Made by a program: the position numbers and the translations under genes. The notes beneath the pieces were generated by a model. It was given only the letters and a program-made list of their open reading frames with translations, did not search any database and had not been told where the DNA came from. Positions 23,952-36,400 of a DNA stretch of 64,000 nt are shown piece after piece. The DNA comes from Siphonodentalium dalli (Eukaryota > Mollusca > Scaphopoda > Gadilida > Siphonodentaliidae). Where the stretch lies: contig CP136068.1 of the NCBI GenBank assembly GCA_032622095.1, positions 5,309,314-5,373,313 on the forward strand, read 5' to 3'. The first letter of the stretch is position 1; each line of letters opens with the position of its first letter.

Positions 23952-24829
23952 AATAAATCCTTACATGAGTGCAAAAGTTTCATCAATTCACACCTTACTA
24001 TTAAGGTCACAAGTGGAATCAGACTTATTGGGCACGTTGCTCACATAAACACAATAGGAACACGGATGTGGCATTCGACTTAAACCTATTAGGTCACTCC
24101 AACACAGATATGTCTTATAGACTGATAAAGCTAATTAAGCTCAATCCATAGTCAGAAAAAAGCACCATAGCAGTTAAAGACAAATTAGTTAAGACATTAA
24201 GTAGATAAACATCATAGCAACTCCATTTATTTGCTTATTACATTGGAATGTGAGACATAACATATTATGTTTTTTTGTATTATTGTTATTTTTTTTATTA
24301 TGTTTTGTGTCGGACACGGTCATTGACCGACACAAAACACCTAAATGTCTGGTGCAAATCTATTTGGGTCTGTCATCTTGACCGGCAGCTTTTGTGTTAG
24401 CAGCTTGTTTTTAAAATCGTGCATGTTTTTAAACTAGTAACCCACGTGTGTTTATTTATTCTCATAGTTAAATTTAGCGATTAGCAACTGCGCATCCCCG
24501 ACTGCTCGTTCTAAGGCGAAAGCAAAAACAGTCTCTGTTTCCGGTACCCGGTCTGGCTGAGATTTTTTGTTATTTTCCAGAAGTCCATAGTAACAAGTCA
24601 ATATCTATTGTTTTCAAAATCCAACAGCAGAACTAAACACCCATCGCATACAGAACTGACGCATCTGCTGGCCGGTGTGGGATTGCGCATTCTAGATATA
24701 AATAAGACAACCGGCCATGTGAATAGCGTGGGGTAAATCAAACTTTTCCCTGACGAGTCACTTCGGAAATCCCCCGTCTTTTGTGGATTGTGTATTTAAA
24801 AAATTAGAATGTATTATACCAGTACTCCC
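23952..24829. other. No recognisable gene; contains a stable hairpin
   Basis: At 24302-24338 the arms ttttgtgtcgg and ccgacacaaaa flank acacggtcattga. The 19-mer gtcggacacggtcattgac within it recurs in reverse at about 52433-52451, inside the right end of another element. The rest is unremarkable. Confidence 0.55.
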
Positions 24830-25204
24830 TTAAATTCCTTCGCGGGATTGGGCGCAAACGACAATACCGAGGGTGAAAGCCGAAATCGCCGTCACTATTG
24901 ACCAGAAGAAAGCGTTGTCCAATATAAAATGCAAAGGCATCCTTGTGTATTCACAGAAACCCCCGAGTTTAACCCACTTTAAATAAACAACTGTCTGCCA
25001 CACTAACTGGGTCACTGTGTCACCAACCAAACACGTGCGGGTCACACAAATCAACTCAGTGTAACTATTTACGGCAGGCTCTTTGGTGTTACCGACCAAG
25101 TAGCAAATACTATTATGATAGAAACAATTCACGCTGTATGCAAATATTAAACACACATTTCTGATCATCTGATGTGCATACATATACTGTAAGCAATATG
25201 TCAT
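24830..25204 (-). CDS. Possible C-terminal exon of an unknown membrane protein
   Basis: A 124-codon open frame. Its last part has Cys and Trp residues and a hydrophobic segment, FFWSIVTAISAFTLGIVVCA, followed by a short polar tail and stop. The composition is unlike the surrounding repeats. Candidate splice acceptors occur upstream in the frame (for example tttgcatacag before the codons for VNCFYHN), so the coding part may be shorter than the frame. No family was recognised and no partner exon was found. It could be a chance frame. Confidence 0.3.
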   Translation of the reverse strand: MTYCLQYMYAHQMIRNVCLIFAYSVNCFYHNSICYLVGNTKEPAVNSYTELICVTRTCLVGDTVTQLVWQTVVYLKWVKLGGFCEYTRMPLHFILDNAFFWSIVTAISAFTLGIVVCAQSREGI

Positions 25205-27225
25205 AACTTGCTGTTAATTGCACTGAAAGTTAGCAAGTAATCAATTCTGCAAATTAAAACTTTCCGAGATTGAAACGAAATAGGTCGGAAATATGTGACT
25301 ATAAACCACAATACAATTTAGTGATTTGGTAATATGGACAAGTTGTCTTTGAAAAATAATGATCATCTATGAACTGAAATATGAGGGAATGAAAATACAA
25401 CAGGTTTGATTGAAAGGGCAAGTATATATTCCAAAAACCATCTTTCTTTCAACACAAACACCTGGAAATTGCGTAGGCAGAAATGAATAGAATGACATAA
25501 AATGTGTAACCTCAGAGAGATATTCTATGCAAGAGGAATAACACTAAACCCCTGGGCCAAAGCCTAGTACATTGAATCTTCACACTGGGACACATTCTAG
25601 TAGCCAATATGCCAATATATACATTGTAAGTTGTGTCTGAAACTTTATTGGAACAAACTTGTGAACTGATATACATGTACACCTGCTTCAAGGAGAATGA
25701 CATGCTTCACTAAGTATGTGATATTAAAAACTCTCTAATACATGATAAAGGGGTAAAACCATAACAGAATGCAATACTACTTACATTATACTGGGTAAAC
25801 CGTAAAGGGGTTTTGAAAGTGTAAATGAAGCTCGGTTTACATTTAAAATCCATGACAGGTACTGAACTTGATATGACAGGTACCAATCAGTTGGTGCCTG
25901 CCATAGTGACAGGCACCCTCTGGGGAATTTTAAGAAATTATTTGCAGGCTTGAATGTATGTAAACAGTGGAAATATAATTAAAGTTATGGTTAATATATT
26001 CAAAACCATTCAATCGATACCAAAATCTATACAGGTGAACAATGTATCATCATTAACATGGATGCAATTATATATATAGTGATCGTGTGAAAAATATTTA
26101 GTTATCACATTGTGTCAACAGGATTGGTGAAGGATGTTAATATTTTTAAGCAAATAAACCAAATGACCCTCACTATGCAGGTTAGGGGTGTGTTATCATA
26201 AACTATGCCAAGAACTATAACCATAATCAATGGAAATATTTGAGTTATGAAATGGGATAGAAAGGGGTTAATCATGAAATGGGATAGAAAGGGGTTAATC
26301 AATCAGTTTAATCAATCAGTTTATTGCAAAGCTATGATTTAACACAGAACATGCAAAATATATATATACATATGTACAATAGCAGGAAACTATATAGTGG
26401 CTATAATCTTATACTCATGCCACAGCCATAATACCATATAATATTTATATATCTCAATCCCGCTGGGTGAAGGCAAGCGTTTGTCACCCACATCGAACAA
26501 TGCAGGGGAACAGCAGTTATATTTACCCCGGTCTCAACAAATGGGATGTGTTTTGAAATGGGAATTTTTTTGCCCAGGCGGGTGGGGTCTTCAGTGTCTC
26601 AGAGTTTGGGCAATTCCTTAAAGGCACACTTAAGATATAATGACAATCTCCGCAATATACTAATATTTTCAATCGATAGAAGTCTATAAAACTTTTCTTC
26701 GCTGGGATATTTCCAGTAATAGGATATATTTGATTCGGATATCATTAAGGTGTGAACATTTAATTACAAAGTGGTATTCGTCTCCTATTCCGTCATTACA
26801 TAATGTACAAACTCTGTCAAACTAATGAACTGATAAACACAAAAAGTCTATAACAAGACAGTCAATGACTGGAGATGCTCATCAGACTGTAAAGACTGAG
26901 AAGGCTGGGACTAGGAAGACCACAAGAAATAGTACTTGTCAAAATCACTTTAAAACAAGTAATCCTAAAGCGGGACGTAGCTTGTGAGTCTCCATTGAGC
27001 AGTGGGGTGTCCACTTTGAAATTTTCAACTGCATGGCCCTGATCACCCACACCCTACATAGTCTGCTCCCTCCTAACTGAAGTGAACACACTCCCAATGA
27101 AGCAAACACCCTCCCAAGTTCATAAAATTCCTTTGTAACCCAGTCCCAAGTAACACAAAGACCATCCATACTACATACATGTATGAGCTAAATAGGGCTG
27201 GTGGGTCTCAAGGAGGAGCCATTTT
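25205..27225. other. No gene recognised; minor repeats
   Basis: At 25980-26190 the sequence caatcgataccaaaatctat, acaggtga and tatcatcat resembles the repeats at 32.1-32.4 and 50.2-50.4 kb. At 26245-26300 a 26-bp unit with gaaatgggatagaaaggggt is tandemly duplicated. No credible exon was seen. Confidence 0.45.
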
Positions 27226-27561
27226 AAGAACTATGAAAGTGTCAATGACACTGTAGCTCAACTTGGAAAGAGAATAATTTCATGTGTTACAGTCAATGGA
27301 GTGATTAGGAATGTGTTAAGTTGAAAGGCTTAGTTATGCAAAGAGTAAAATCCAAGATGGCCACTGGCAGCCATGTTTTTTTGCCGAATGACCCCAAAAA
27401 GACTCGTTTACATGTCATTTACATGTCATTGTTAACATCCATCACAAATTTCATGATGATCCGACAAAAGATACGACCTGTAGCCTGTGTCAAAGGATTT
27501 AGTCATGGATTTAGTCATGTAAAGAGTTTTTTTTTTGGCCGAATGACCCCAAAATGACTCG
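27226..27561 (+). repeat. gcggccat-family tandem core, cut by the piggyBac element
   Basis: The head tgaaagtgtcaatgacactg tagctcaacttgg is followed by one and a half core units (aaatccaagatggccactgg, gaatgaccccaaaatgactcg). It stops abruptly at 27561, where piggyBac sequence starts. The same head occurs at about 29660 beyond the piggyBac element. Confidence 0.7.
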
Positions 27562-29223
27562 ATACTTGAAATGGCAACCGTCCTTACATAGATGAACATT
27601 GCAGAGTTTGCAACCAAATACAGTTTCTTTTCTTTCTTTTGAGTTCAGATGAACCCGACATCGGTTCTTGCGTCCCATGTGTGTGGACACGTGTCCGTTT
27701 GAGTTTTCTGGTGATATATTGAGGGCACGTGGCTCTTGTGCTTTGCGTTTTCTAGAAGAATATCCTGCAATCAGTTGATGAGCCAGTTCAATCCTAAAAT
27801 CCATATGCGTGAATACCTTCTTAGAATTATGTCTCTTTGACGTTTCTTTGAACAAGATGAAACTGTTAACTATTGATGAATTGGCGACAAACCAGAAGAT
27901 GTACATGTATTTCCATGCTTTTTTCCCTTCGCGACCGAGGAGATACGTCATCCTCAACTGATCATGTTTGTCAACACCATTCATGTACTTGTTGTACATG
28001 AATATGCTCATCGGCTGAGTCACTTCAAGAATTGTTTTTCCCTGGCGCCGATTAGCCATGATATCTGTCGTTGGGTCAATCATCGTGCTAGGGGTGAACA
28101 CTTGTTTCTTGTCCTGCCATACCGTTGCCGTGAGAAATTCACCATCCTGCCTAGTTTTATAGTCACCTCGATTCATTTTCTTCAGTCGCTATAAATCCTT
28201 CGGGAATCCTTTCCTGCTCTGCCTAACGGTGCCACACGAGTAAAACCCATCGTTTAGTAAGTCCTGCATGAGGTGCACACTCGTAAAATAGTTATCAAAG
28301 AACAAACAGTAATTTTTGTCACACAAATCCGATGACAATGACGTAACCACATCATACCCGAGACCTTTTCCAGACGGTTTGGAATAATGCTTTCCGAGGT
28401 ATACTTCAAAGTTTAACAGGTAGGCATTGGTGGCATCGTACATCATCCATATTTTGATCCCTCGCTTTATTGGTTTTGCCGGCATGTATTGCTTGTAGGA
28501 GAGACGTCCATTTTATCATTCCTTCGTCGACAGAGATATATTGCGAAGGCAAGTAACACGATTTCAATGTTGTTAGTGATGAGTCGATGATGTCGCGAAC
28601 CTTATATAGTGGGTCGTACGAATCTGTCCCTTTAGCAGGTTCGCTCTCTCAGTCACTGACGTGGAAGTATTCTGTGATTTTTTCAAATCTGCGCCGATTC
28701 ATAATTTTGCTGATGCCGGCGTTTCCTATGAACTCATCATGTGACCAGTACTGCTTGTATGACGGAAGGTCATTCACACCCATCATGATGTTCATACCGA
28801 TGTACGCACGAAGTTCTGGTTCCGAAATATCAGTCAAGTATTTATCCGTCTCGCCCTTTTCTTCCATTTTCCACTTGGCATAGTTGTTAGTATGCCTGGC
28901 TATTTCGGCATACTTCGATGGCGAGAACATCAAATTGAAATATCCAAAGTTATTGCTGTATCAGTATCGAATTCATCTGGTATAACTGGCCCTGTCCTTT
29001 GGGTAAATGGCTGAAGTGATACCTTTCGAAGTTTATTTGACCAGCCAATCGGGTTATTATTCAAGCTGCTATCATCGATGGAGGTCACATTGTCGCTGGT
29101 AGCAGGGGCAGAGTAATCGTCGTCTGAATCTTCTGATGACGAGGAACCGCAATCTCCACTAAAATTGCTATCATCTCCCATTAACATGTCGATCACTTGC
29201 TGTTTCGAAAACGTTGCAGCCAT
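27562..29223 (-). pseudogene. piggyBac transposase (PGBD-like) pseudogene
   Basis: The reading runs from ATG at 29223. An acidic Ser/Asp-rich N-terminus comes first. The DDE domain follows: YISVDEGMIKW (first Asp near 28527), IKIWMMYDATNAYL (second Asp) and YNKYMNGVDKHDQL (third Asp), with FFDNYFTSVHL between. The C-terminal cysteine-rich domain ends in CKLCNVHLCKDGC. This family cuts and pastes DNA at TTAA. Breaks by reading: frameshift near 28950, TGA at 28649-28651, frameshift near 28505, TAA-type loss avoided but TAG at 28189-28191. The element is therefore dead as a source of full-length enzyme. The TGA replaces what looks like a CGA codon, consistent with CpG decay. Confidence 0.92.
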
Positions 29224-29566
29224 GTTGTTCGTAAATACTTAGAATGTTACCACTGATGTCTGTCCCCAATATAAACCCCAAGTAACACAGCATGTGTCGC
29301 GCGCGATGCCCACGGTGCCACATTTATTGTTATTAGATAGGCAAATAACGAGTTGACATAACCGGGTGGTCTCGATTAGAAACTAGATAGGGGGCATAGG
29401 GGCGAACTCATTAGTATAGTCTGGGCCTAGTGTGGCGCTCTAGAGCGCTTGTGGGGAAGTCTGGTAACGCGCTCTTATGCGCTTCTATGGATATGTTGCG
29501 AGGCGTCCACAAGCGCTTATGGGGAAATAGTGCAAAAGCGTACGCATATGGGGAGTAAAGAGTTAA
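27562..29566 (-). mobile_element. piggyBac element, 3'-truncated
   Basis: The intact 5' end of the element is at TTAA 29563-29566; reading inward on the minus strand, the terminus starts ctctttactccccatatgcg. Repeated agcgctt-type motifs lie behind it (29435-29560), as expected for subterminal sites. The other end is missing: element sequence stops just after the transposase C-terminus, against a foreign repeat at 27561-27562. Confidence 0.85.
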
Positions 29567-29639
29567 AGAGTTATGTCCCTGACTCTGCCTATATATGACC
29601 CAGTGACCACATTTGAACAAATCTGAACCCGAGTCACCC

Positions 29640-31300
29640 AAGGACCCTCCATATCAAATATGAAAGTGTCAATGACACTGTAGCTCAACTTGGAAAGGGA
29701 ATAATTTAATATATTACAGTCAATGGAGCGATTAGGAATGTGGAAAGTTGAATGTCTAATACTAGTTTATAGACATGAAGAGAACAGTAAAATCCAAGAT
29801 GGCTGCTGGCGGCCATGTTTTCGGCCGAATGACCCCAAAATGAGTCGTTCCCATCTACATGTCATTGTTAACATCAATGACAAATTTTATGACGATCAGA
29901 CTCAAGGTACGACCTGTGGCCCGTGCTAATGGATTAAATTTTGAAATCCAAGATGGCCACTGGCGGCCATGTTTTTTGTCCGAATGACCCCAAAATGACT
30001 TGTTCCCATTTACATTCCAATTTCAAGAGCCATTTTATGATGATCAGACTAAAGGTACGACCTGTAGCCCGTGGTAAAGGATTTAGTCATACAAAGAGTA
30101 AAATCCAAGTTGGCTGCTGGCGGCCATGTTTTTTGGCCAAATGACCCCAAAATGACTCGTTCCCATCTACATGTCATTATTAACATTCATGAAATTTTTT
30201 ATGATGATCAGACTAAAGGTACGACATGTAGCCCGTGCTAAAGAATTTAGTCATACAAAGAGTAAAATCCAAGATGGCTGCTGGCGGCCATGTTTTTCGC
30301 CAAATGACCCCAAAATTACTCGTTCCCATCTACATGTCATTGTTAACATCCATGACAAATTTCATGATGATCAGACTAAAGGTACGACCTGCAGCCCGTG
30401 CTAAAGGATTTAGTCATACAAAGAGAGAAAACAAAGATGGCTGCTGGCGCCATGTTTTTTGGCCGAATGACCCCAAAATTACTCGTTCCCATCTACATGT
30501 CAATATTATCATCCATGACAAATTTCATGATGATCAGACGAACAGTACGACCTGTGGCCCGTGCTAATGGATTAAATTTTGAAAACAAAGATGGCCACTG
30601 GCGGCCATGTTTTTTGTCCCAATGACCCCAAAATGATTCGTTCCCATCTATATTCCAATTTCAACAGCCATGACAAATTTCATGATTATCAGACTAAAGG
30701 TAGGACCTGTAGCCCGTGCTAAAGGATTTAGTCATACAAAGAGTAAAATCCAAGATGGCTGCTGGCGGCCATGTTTTTTGCCCGAATAACCCAAAAATGA
30801 CTTGTTCCCATCTACATGTCATTGTTAACATCCATGACAAATTTTATGATGATCTGACTAAAGGTACGACCTGTAGCACGTGCTAAAGGATTTAGTCATG
30901 CAAAGAGTAAAATCGAAGATGGCAGCTGGCGGCCATGTTTTTTGGCCGAATGACCCCAAAATTACTCGTTCCCATCTACATGTCAATATTAACATCCATG
31001 ACAAAGTTCATGACGATCAGACGAACAGTACGGCCTGTAGCCCGTGCTAATGGATTGAATTTTGAAATCTAAGATGGCCGCTGGTGGCCATGTTTTTTTC
31101 CGAATGACCCCAAAATGAATCATTCCAGTACAAATGTTGATGTCAACAGCTATGACAAATTTCATAATGATCCGATCAAAAGTACGACCTGTAGCCTCTA
31201 TTGTTGACGCCTTACGCACACGTACACACACGCACAGACGACGGACGACAAAGCCATGGCAATAGCTCAAACTTTACAAAGTAAAGTTGAGCTAATAAGC
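29640..31300 (+). repeat. gcggccat-family tandem-core array with hairpin tail
   Basis: Head tgaaagtgtcaatgacactg at about 29660, then about nine core units of 155-165 bp. Each holds a block like aaatccaagatggctgctgg, a gccgaatgaccccaaaatga block, a cccatctacatgtca block and acctgtagcccgtgctaa. The array ends in cacagacgacggacgac and a 30-nt hairpin, agctcaaactttac-aaa-gtaaagttgagct (about 31264-31293). Open frames through the units reflect the repeat period, not genes. Confidence 0.9.
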
Positions 31301-31829
31301 TAAATAGGCCCAATAGTTCTTGAGAAGAAGACGTTTTAAGAATTACTATAGAGGGATAGAGTTATGGCCCTGGCTTCGCAACTATTTGACCCAGTGACCT
31401 CATTTGAACAAATCAGAATGAGAGTCACCTAGGGAACATCCGCACCAAATATGAACCCATTCGGCCTTATGGTTTCAGAGGAGAAGATGTTTAAAGAATT
31501 GTTGACAGATGGACGGACGACGGACGAGGAGTGATGACTATAGCTCCACCGGAGACTTCGTCTCAGGTGAGTTAAAAGCATGTCATTGGATTTAGAAACC
31601 CATACAATAAGTCAGTCTCTAATGTCATGAACCTGTTTCAACAAAGGGGTTAACTTAATATTGCACAGAAAACAGAACTGGACCATAGTCACCAATCACA
31701 GTTTTGACAGATTTTATCAACAGACTCCGCTAGCCATGCGATCTATGCCAATAATACACTTTATGTGTGGTGTGAGAAGTTCTCTTCTAAGCTCACAGTG
31801 CAGGCATTAATTACATTATCAGTTATTTG
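31301..31829 (+). repeat. Related element tail (gacggacgacggacgag)
   Basis: Core with gttatggccctggcttcgca and cagtgacctcatttgaacaa, similar to 29570-29650. It ends in gacggacgacggacgagg and a hairpin-like agctccaccggagacttcgt ctcaggtgag (31545-31573). From there to 31829 nothing is recognised. Confidence 0.6.
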
Positions 31830-32510
31830 AATTTTAAATGACCATAACTCTGTTAAATATATACCGAATCAAACTCAAATTCGAACCTGATCTGTATTTC
31901 TGAGTGACGACCATATGTACCAAATTTGGTGCTGATCAGATGAAAAATATTTAAGTCAACACAGCTTGGATGAATTCTATTTAAAAACAAGAGTAGAAAG
32001 GGTTAACTAAACAATACCAAAAACCATACAGATGAAGAACCTGCTAAGAAAAACCTAGGTAAGAAATATGAGGCATATCAGAAGAAAATTGTTTGATTTA
32101 GATGCATCAGATAGCATTTGTGTGCATGGTTAATTATTTATAAACCGATCAACCAATCGATACCCAAAACTATACAGGTGAGGTGTGTGTCATCATAAAC
32201 CTACATATCAAATATGAACACAATCGGACAAAAAATACTTTGGTTACAGCATCGAATACATGTAGCTCATGCCTATGTGCGGATGCAAAGTGTTAATAAT
32301 TTCTAAACTGATCAACCGATCGATACCAATAACTATACAAGTGAGAAGTGTGTCATCGTAAACATGAACATACAATTTTAACACGATCCAATAAAAAATA
32401 ATCGAATCGGATAGCAAGTGTCTACGGACAGACGAATGACGGATGGTTGATCCGGATGTCGGCATTATGTGTACCATACATGGTATGGGTACACACAAAA
32501 ATTATTAAAA
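31830..32510 (+). repeat. Tandem-core element with terminal palindrome
   Basis: A decayed gggccataactc-type core at 31840-31960, then two units with aaccaatcgatacccaaaac and tatacaggtgag. The end is ctacggacagacgaatgacgg and the palindrome tgtaccatacatggtatggg (about 32470-32492). It parallels the 3' ends at 7060, 18698 and 51268. Confidence 0.65.
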
Positions 32511-32578
32511 CAAAAAAAAAGTTTAAAAGCCATCTACTAATGATGAGATTAGAGCATTATATTTCCATCACCTGCGTT

Positions 32579-32820
32579 GTTATACACATACTTTGATACC
32601 TCTGTTGGTTTATACATGCACATACTTTGATACCTCTGTTGGTTTATACATGCACATACTTTGATACCTCTGTTGGTTTATACATGCACATACTTTGATA
32701 CCTCTGTTGGTTTATACATGCACATACTTTGATACCTCTGTTGGTTTATACATGCACATACTTTGATACCTCTGTTGGTTTATACATGCACATACTTTGA
32801 TACCTCTGTTGTTTTACACA
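32579..32820 (+). repeat. Minisatellite, 34-bp period, about 7 copies
   Basis: ctttgatacctctgttggtt recurs every 34 bp from 32591 (32591, 32625 and on), with almost no divergence between units. Confidence 0.95.
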
Positions 32821-32921
32821 TACACAATTGATATCTATATTGGGACATGCTCATGTTAACATTTTCAATCCCGAAGCAATATATTTGAAGTAGAATTCAT
32901 ATTTCATCCTTGTATTTATAG

Positions 32922-34513
32922 GGGCCCGTGAAGATTCGGCCGAGGGAAGATTCGGCTGGGAAGATTCGGCTGAGAAGATTCGGCTGGTTGTATCGGCCGA
33001 ATATTCCGAGGTTTAGACCTATTTCGGGAGAAATTTGTTTTGTTTTGTGGTTGTTTTTTGTTTTGTTTTGAATTATTTTATGAAATTATTTTATGTTTAT
33101 AATAAAGAAAGTTTAATTGTATCTTTTATGAATTACCCGGTATGTGGACATATATTTTGAAATGTTTCTACATGGATAAAATATTATTACTTACACATCG
33201 TGTGGTAAATTCAAATATTACGTTTGAGCACTATATAAGAAATTACTATTAATAAGCATGCAAGGCAAAATTTATAATTATAAAAGAATGTTTGATCGGT
33301 CGTTCAGTTTTTCACACTCAGTTCACATTGGCACTAAGTGTGTTTGCATAACTGGCGACGGAGTATATTCGGATGCTGATATGATACTCACTGTTTTGTT
33401 ATATGTCTCCGAATGGTGTATATTTGAATGATGTTCTAATTAACGAACAACCACATAGAAGATAAATACAGTTTTAATGGATCATAAGAACTATATTAGG
33501 AAACGCTCTTTATTCGTGTCTTAATTTATCGCAAAATAAAAAAAAGATTATAAGAAACGCTCTTAATACATCGTCAATATTTCATTAGAACAAAAACGGA
33601 ACTTCACAATGACAATTTAGTCGGAATTCCTTCAAGAGGTTGTAACTAAGATACACATAATCGACAAGCAAAGAAATAGAAACGCCATGAAATAATAGCG
33701 TGATTTTTTATAATAAAGAAATAAAATTATTTTTTGGTTGCTGTAATTACTAATAAAAGAAAGCACAATCCACTATTTTCACTCCATCAAATTTGGGTTG
33801 AAAATGGGTTAGCAAAGTCCTTAATTATGTGTTTTCAAATAAAGAATAAATGTCAATGTCGTTCAGTTAAAAATTTCAATATATAGTTATGTTTGTATTG
33901 TCCGTTACACCTTCTATTGGCTTCTGTAAATATGTTTCATAATTTTTATTATATTATTCGTCTAATAAATAGAGGATCTCACATGAGTTTCTATTTTATA
34001 CGGAATTTATCAACCGAGTTCACTAAATTCGATTTGAGCCGAGGTTTACCGAGGCTCAAATAGAATTTAGAGGACGAGGTTGATAAATTACGTATAAAAT
34101 AGGACGAGTGTGAGATACCTTTTATCACATGATCAAATAAACCCGAAGCAACGCGAAATATTCATCGAAAACAACAATCATAAACTACAGCGATCGCAAG
34201 TAATTTGAAGAACGCCGTGACGTCATCGCACGCGCTGATATTAAACGTGTCTATTACCGATAATTATGAAACTGCTTTTATGGCCAAATTATGTGATAAA
34301 GTGTGTTATTACTACAACTGAGATAATCAAGACCCTTGTTAATGATCCCACAATCGCGTCAATTAGTTGTTATTGTTACAACTAAGTGTTCTTTCAATAA
34401 GACAAAGACCAATCTGCCAACCGGCCACAACTGGCCGAATCTTCTCAGCCGAATCTTCCTGCGACCGAAAAATACCGAGCTGAATCTTCCCGCGACCGAA
34501 TCTTCCCGTTCCC
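32922..34513. mobile_element. DNA transposon, 8-bp target duplication, iterated TIRs
   Basis: Flanked by a perfect 8-bp duplication atttatag (32914-32921 and 34514-34521). Terminal inverted repeats begin gggcccgtgaagattcgg / gggaacgggaagattcgg. Each is extended by further copies of the gaagattcggc motif: four at the left, three to four at the right. An inverted copy of the target region at 34690-34790 lacks the insertion. An 8-bp duplication fits hAT or Merlin; the GGG terminus leans toward Merlin (inference). No transposase was seen in the 1.59 kb. The interior holds a 146-bp fold-back at 33974-34119. Confidence 0.8.
33974..34119. repeat. Near-perfect fold-back, about 67-bp arms
   Basis: The left arm begins ggatctcacatgag and runs through ctattttatacggaatttat to gatttgagcc. 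The right arm is its close reverse complement, ending tgtgagatacc. Only about 13 bp separate the arms. It could be a nested fold-back MITE or a structured part of the host element. Confidence 0.85.
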
Positions 34514-34689
34514 ATTTATAGGTGGATGAGAAGAATTCAATGATTTATGAAGGGCAGAAATGCGAGAGATTGACTGTCTTCCCTAAAATTCCTTCCATAG
34601 TCAAAAATAATTTCATTCCTGGTAACGTGACTCCTTGAATACATGACCTCTCGACCTCTTGGTATTGGAACACAACGACCTATATTACA

Positions 34690-34790
34690 CAGTAATATGC
34701 TCATGTTAACATTTTCAATCTCTCACATTTCTTCCCTAATTCATAGAATTCTTTTCATCCACATATAAATACAAGGATGAGATATGAGTT
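34690..34790 (-). repeat. Inverted copy of the 32.9-kb target region (empty site)
   Basis: Reverse complement reads catccttgtatttata then gtggatga, the uninterrupted version of the sequence around 32921 and 34514. The outer part also matches (tgctcatgttaacattttca at about 32848 and 34694). Confidence 0.7.
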
Positions 34791-35462
34791 ATATTGTTTA
34801 CATATCATTTCCATAGCAACTCACCACTTTTATATTTGACAGCAGAGTTGTGAATGAAAAATATGTTCTACTATCAAATGTTAGATATGTCCATGTGTCA
34901 AACAAATAATTTGGTTCAGGACAGCTCCCCTAATATACAAAAATATTTCTAATATCTAACACATCTAATATTTGACTCAAAGTCATATGGTACATTGCGT
35001 TGCCATGGTAACTGTGTTGATATAATCAGATCCCCACACTACCACAGTTTCAAGCTATGGCTGAACTAATTATTAGTAATTTTGTAACTCTCTGATAATA
35101 CATTTCAGTGGTATAGCTGGGTTCCATTGACAAAAAAGTTCCATATTTTCAACAAGATGGCCACCATTACCATGCCATGACGTCTTCTCTGGTTTTCATT
35201 AAGCTAACTAATGCAATTGGTCTAAATGAAACTAATATGCCGATTCCGCAATTTAACAATCTCCAGACAGTTGCTAACCGGAAGCAGACCTGTTTATAGT
35301 AGAGCGGACAAACTCAAAAAGCTCACTAGAAGTAGGAGTTTAGTCCATCGGCACCACACACGGGCTTGTGATACATCATTTTGAAGGTTATAACATTATG
35401 CACCGGATAGGACCCGGTGTGAAATATACAAATAATGCAAAAGATGATTTTGAGAGGTTTAA

Positions 35463-36400
35463 GCGGTAAAATTAAGCAAAAATCGCTATTTTTTATAAAT
35501 GCGACTAAGAACGACACAACTGTAGAGAAACGCGATTTTTTACACCAAGATATTGTATTCTACATACTTCTATATTTCTAATATGATAGTGCTTGATTTC
35601 GTTGAAAGTTATCTTAATCAGCAATAGTTCAATATTGTTTTGACCTGCGATCTTCAATATAGTGTAGAACACTGCGGAGATATATTCCGCATATGACAAC
35701 ATGTTGTTTATTTCAAACTATTTAATAAGTGATGTGTTATATAAGATTGTTTCACCCCTCACCCCAAAATTCAGCAAAAAGTCACTGTTTTGGGGAAATT
35801 CGGCAGAACGAAATAAAAAATCAGAGAATTTGGGATATCTTCCTGCTAAGATATAGCAGTCTACATACTTATAGATACCAAGTATGGTAACGCCGTGATT
35901 TCGTTGATAGATGGCAAAATGTCTGAGATTTATTGTGAAAATAGACAAAAACAAATGTTAATTTTCAATTGTTTTGCCCTCTTAATGGGTGATGATTCAA
36001 TATTGCTTTGACGAGGGATCTCAGAAATACCCTGGAAATTTGCGGAAATGTTCACGGCATATGTTCATAGGCCAATTATGTCATCCTTTGTAAAAGGTGC
36101 TGTATTGTGTAAGATTGTGTCACCCCTCACCAAAAACATCAGCAAAAAAGTCAGGGTTTAGAACATTCGGCAGGACGGAAGAACTGGGATTATTCTGTGA
36201 TATAGTATTGTACACGCTTATACTCCTAGATATATACCCAATTTGAAGATTTTGTTGATATAGATGGCAAGATTTCTGAGATTCATGGTGAAAGTAGACC
36301 GAAAAATCTATATATGGGTGATAATTTAATTTTGTTTTTGAACAAGGATCTAGGGAAAGATTTCAACAGTTGTCAAGAGACTGAAGACATATAGTATATA
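35463..36400 (+). repeat. Tandem array, about 365-bp period
   Basis: Two to three units share taagattgt.tcacccctcac, cagcaaaaa.gtca, ttcggcag.acg, and a g.gatatc / tagatggcaa segment. Example anchors are at about 35740 and 36108. A matching array lies inverted at 41950-42745. Open frames here shift between units. Confidence 0.65.

Noticed and set aside
29723-31270. Many overlapping frames with recurring residues such as KSKMAAGGHVF
   Set aside because: They are the translation of the 155-165 bp repeat units, with frames shifting between units; not genes.
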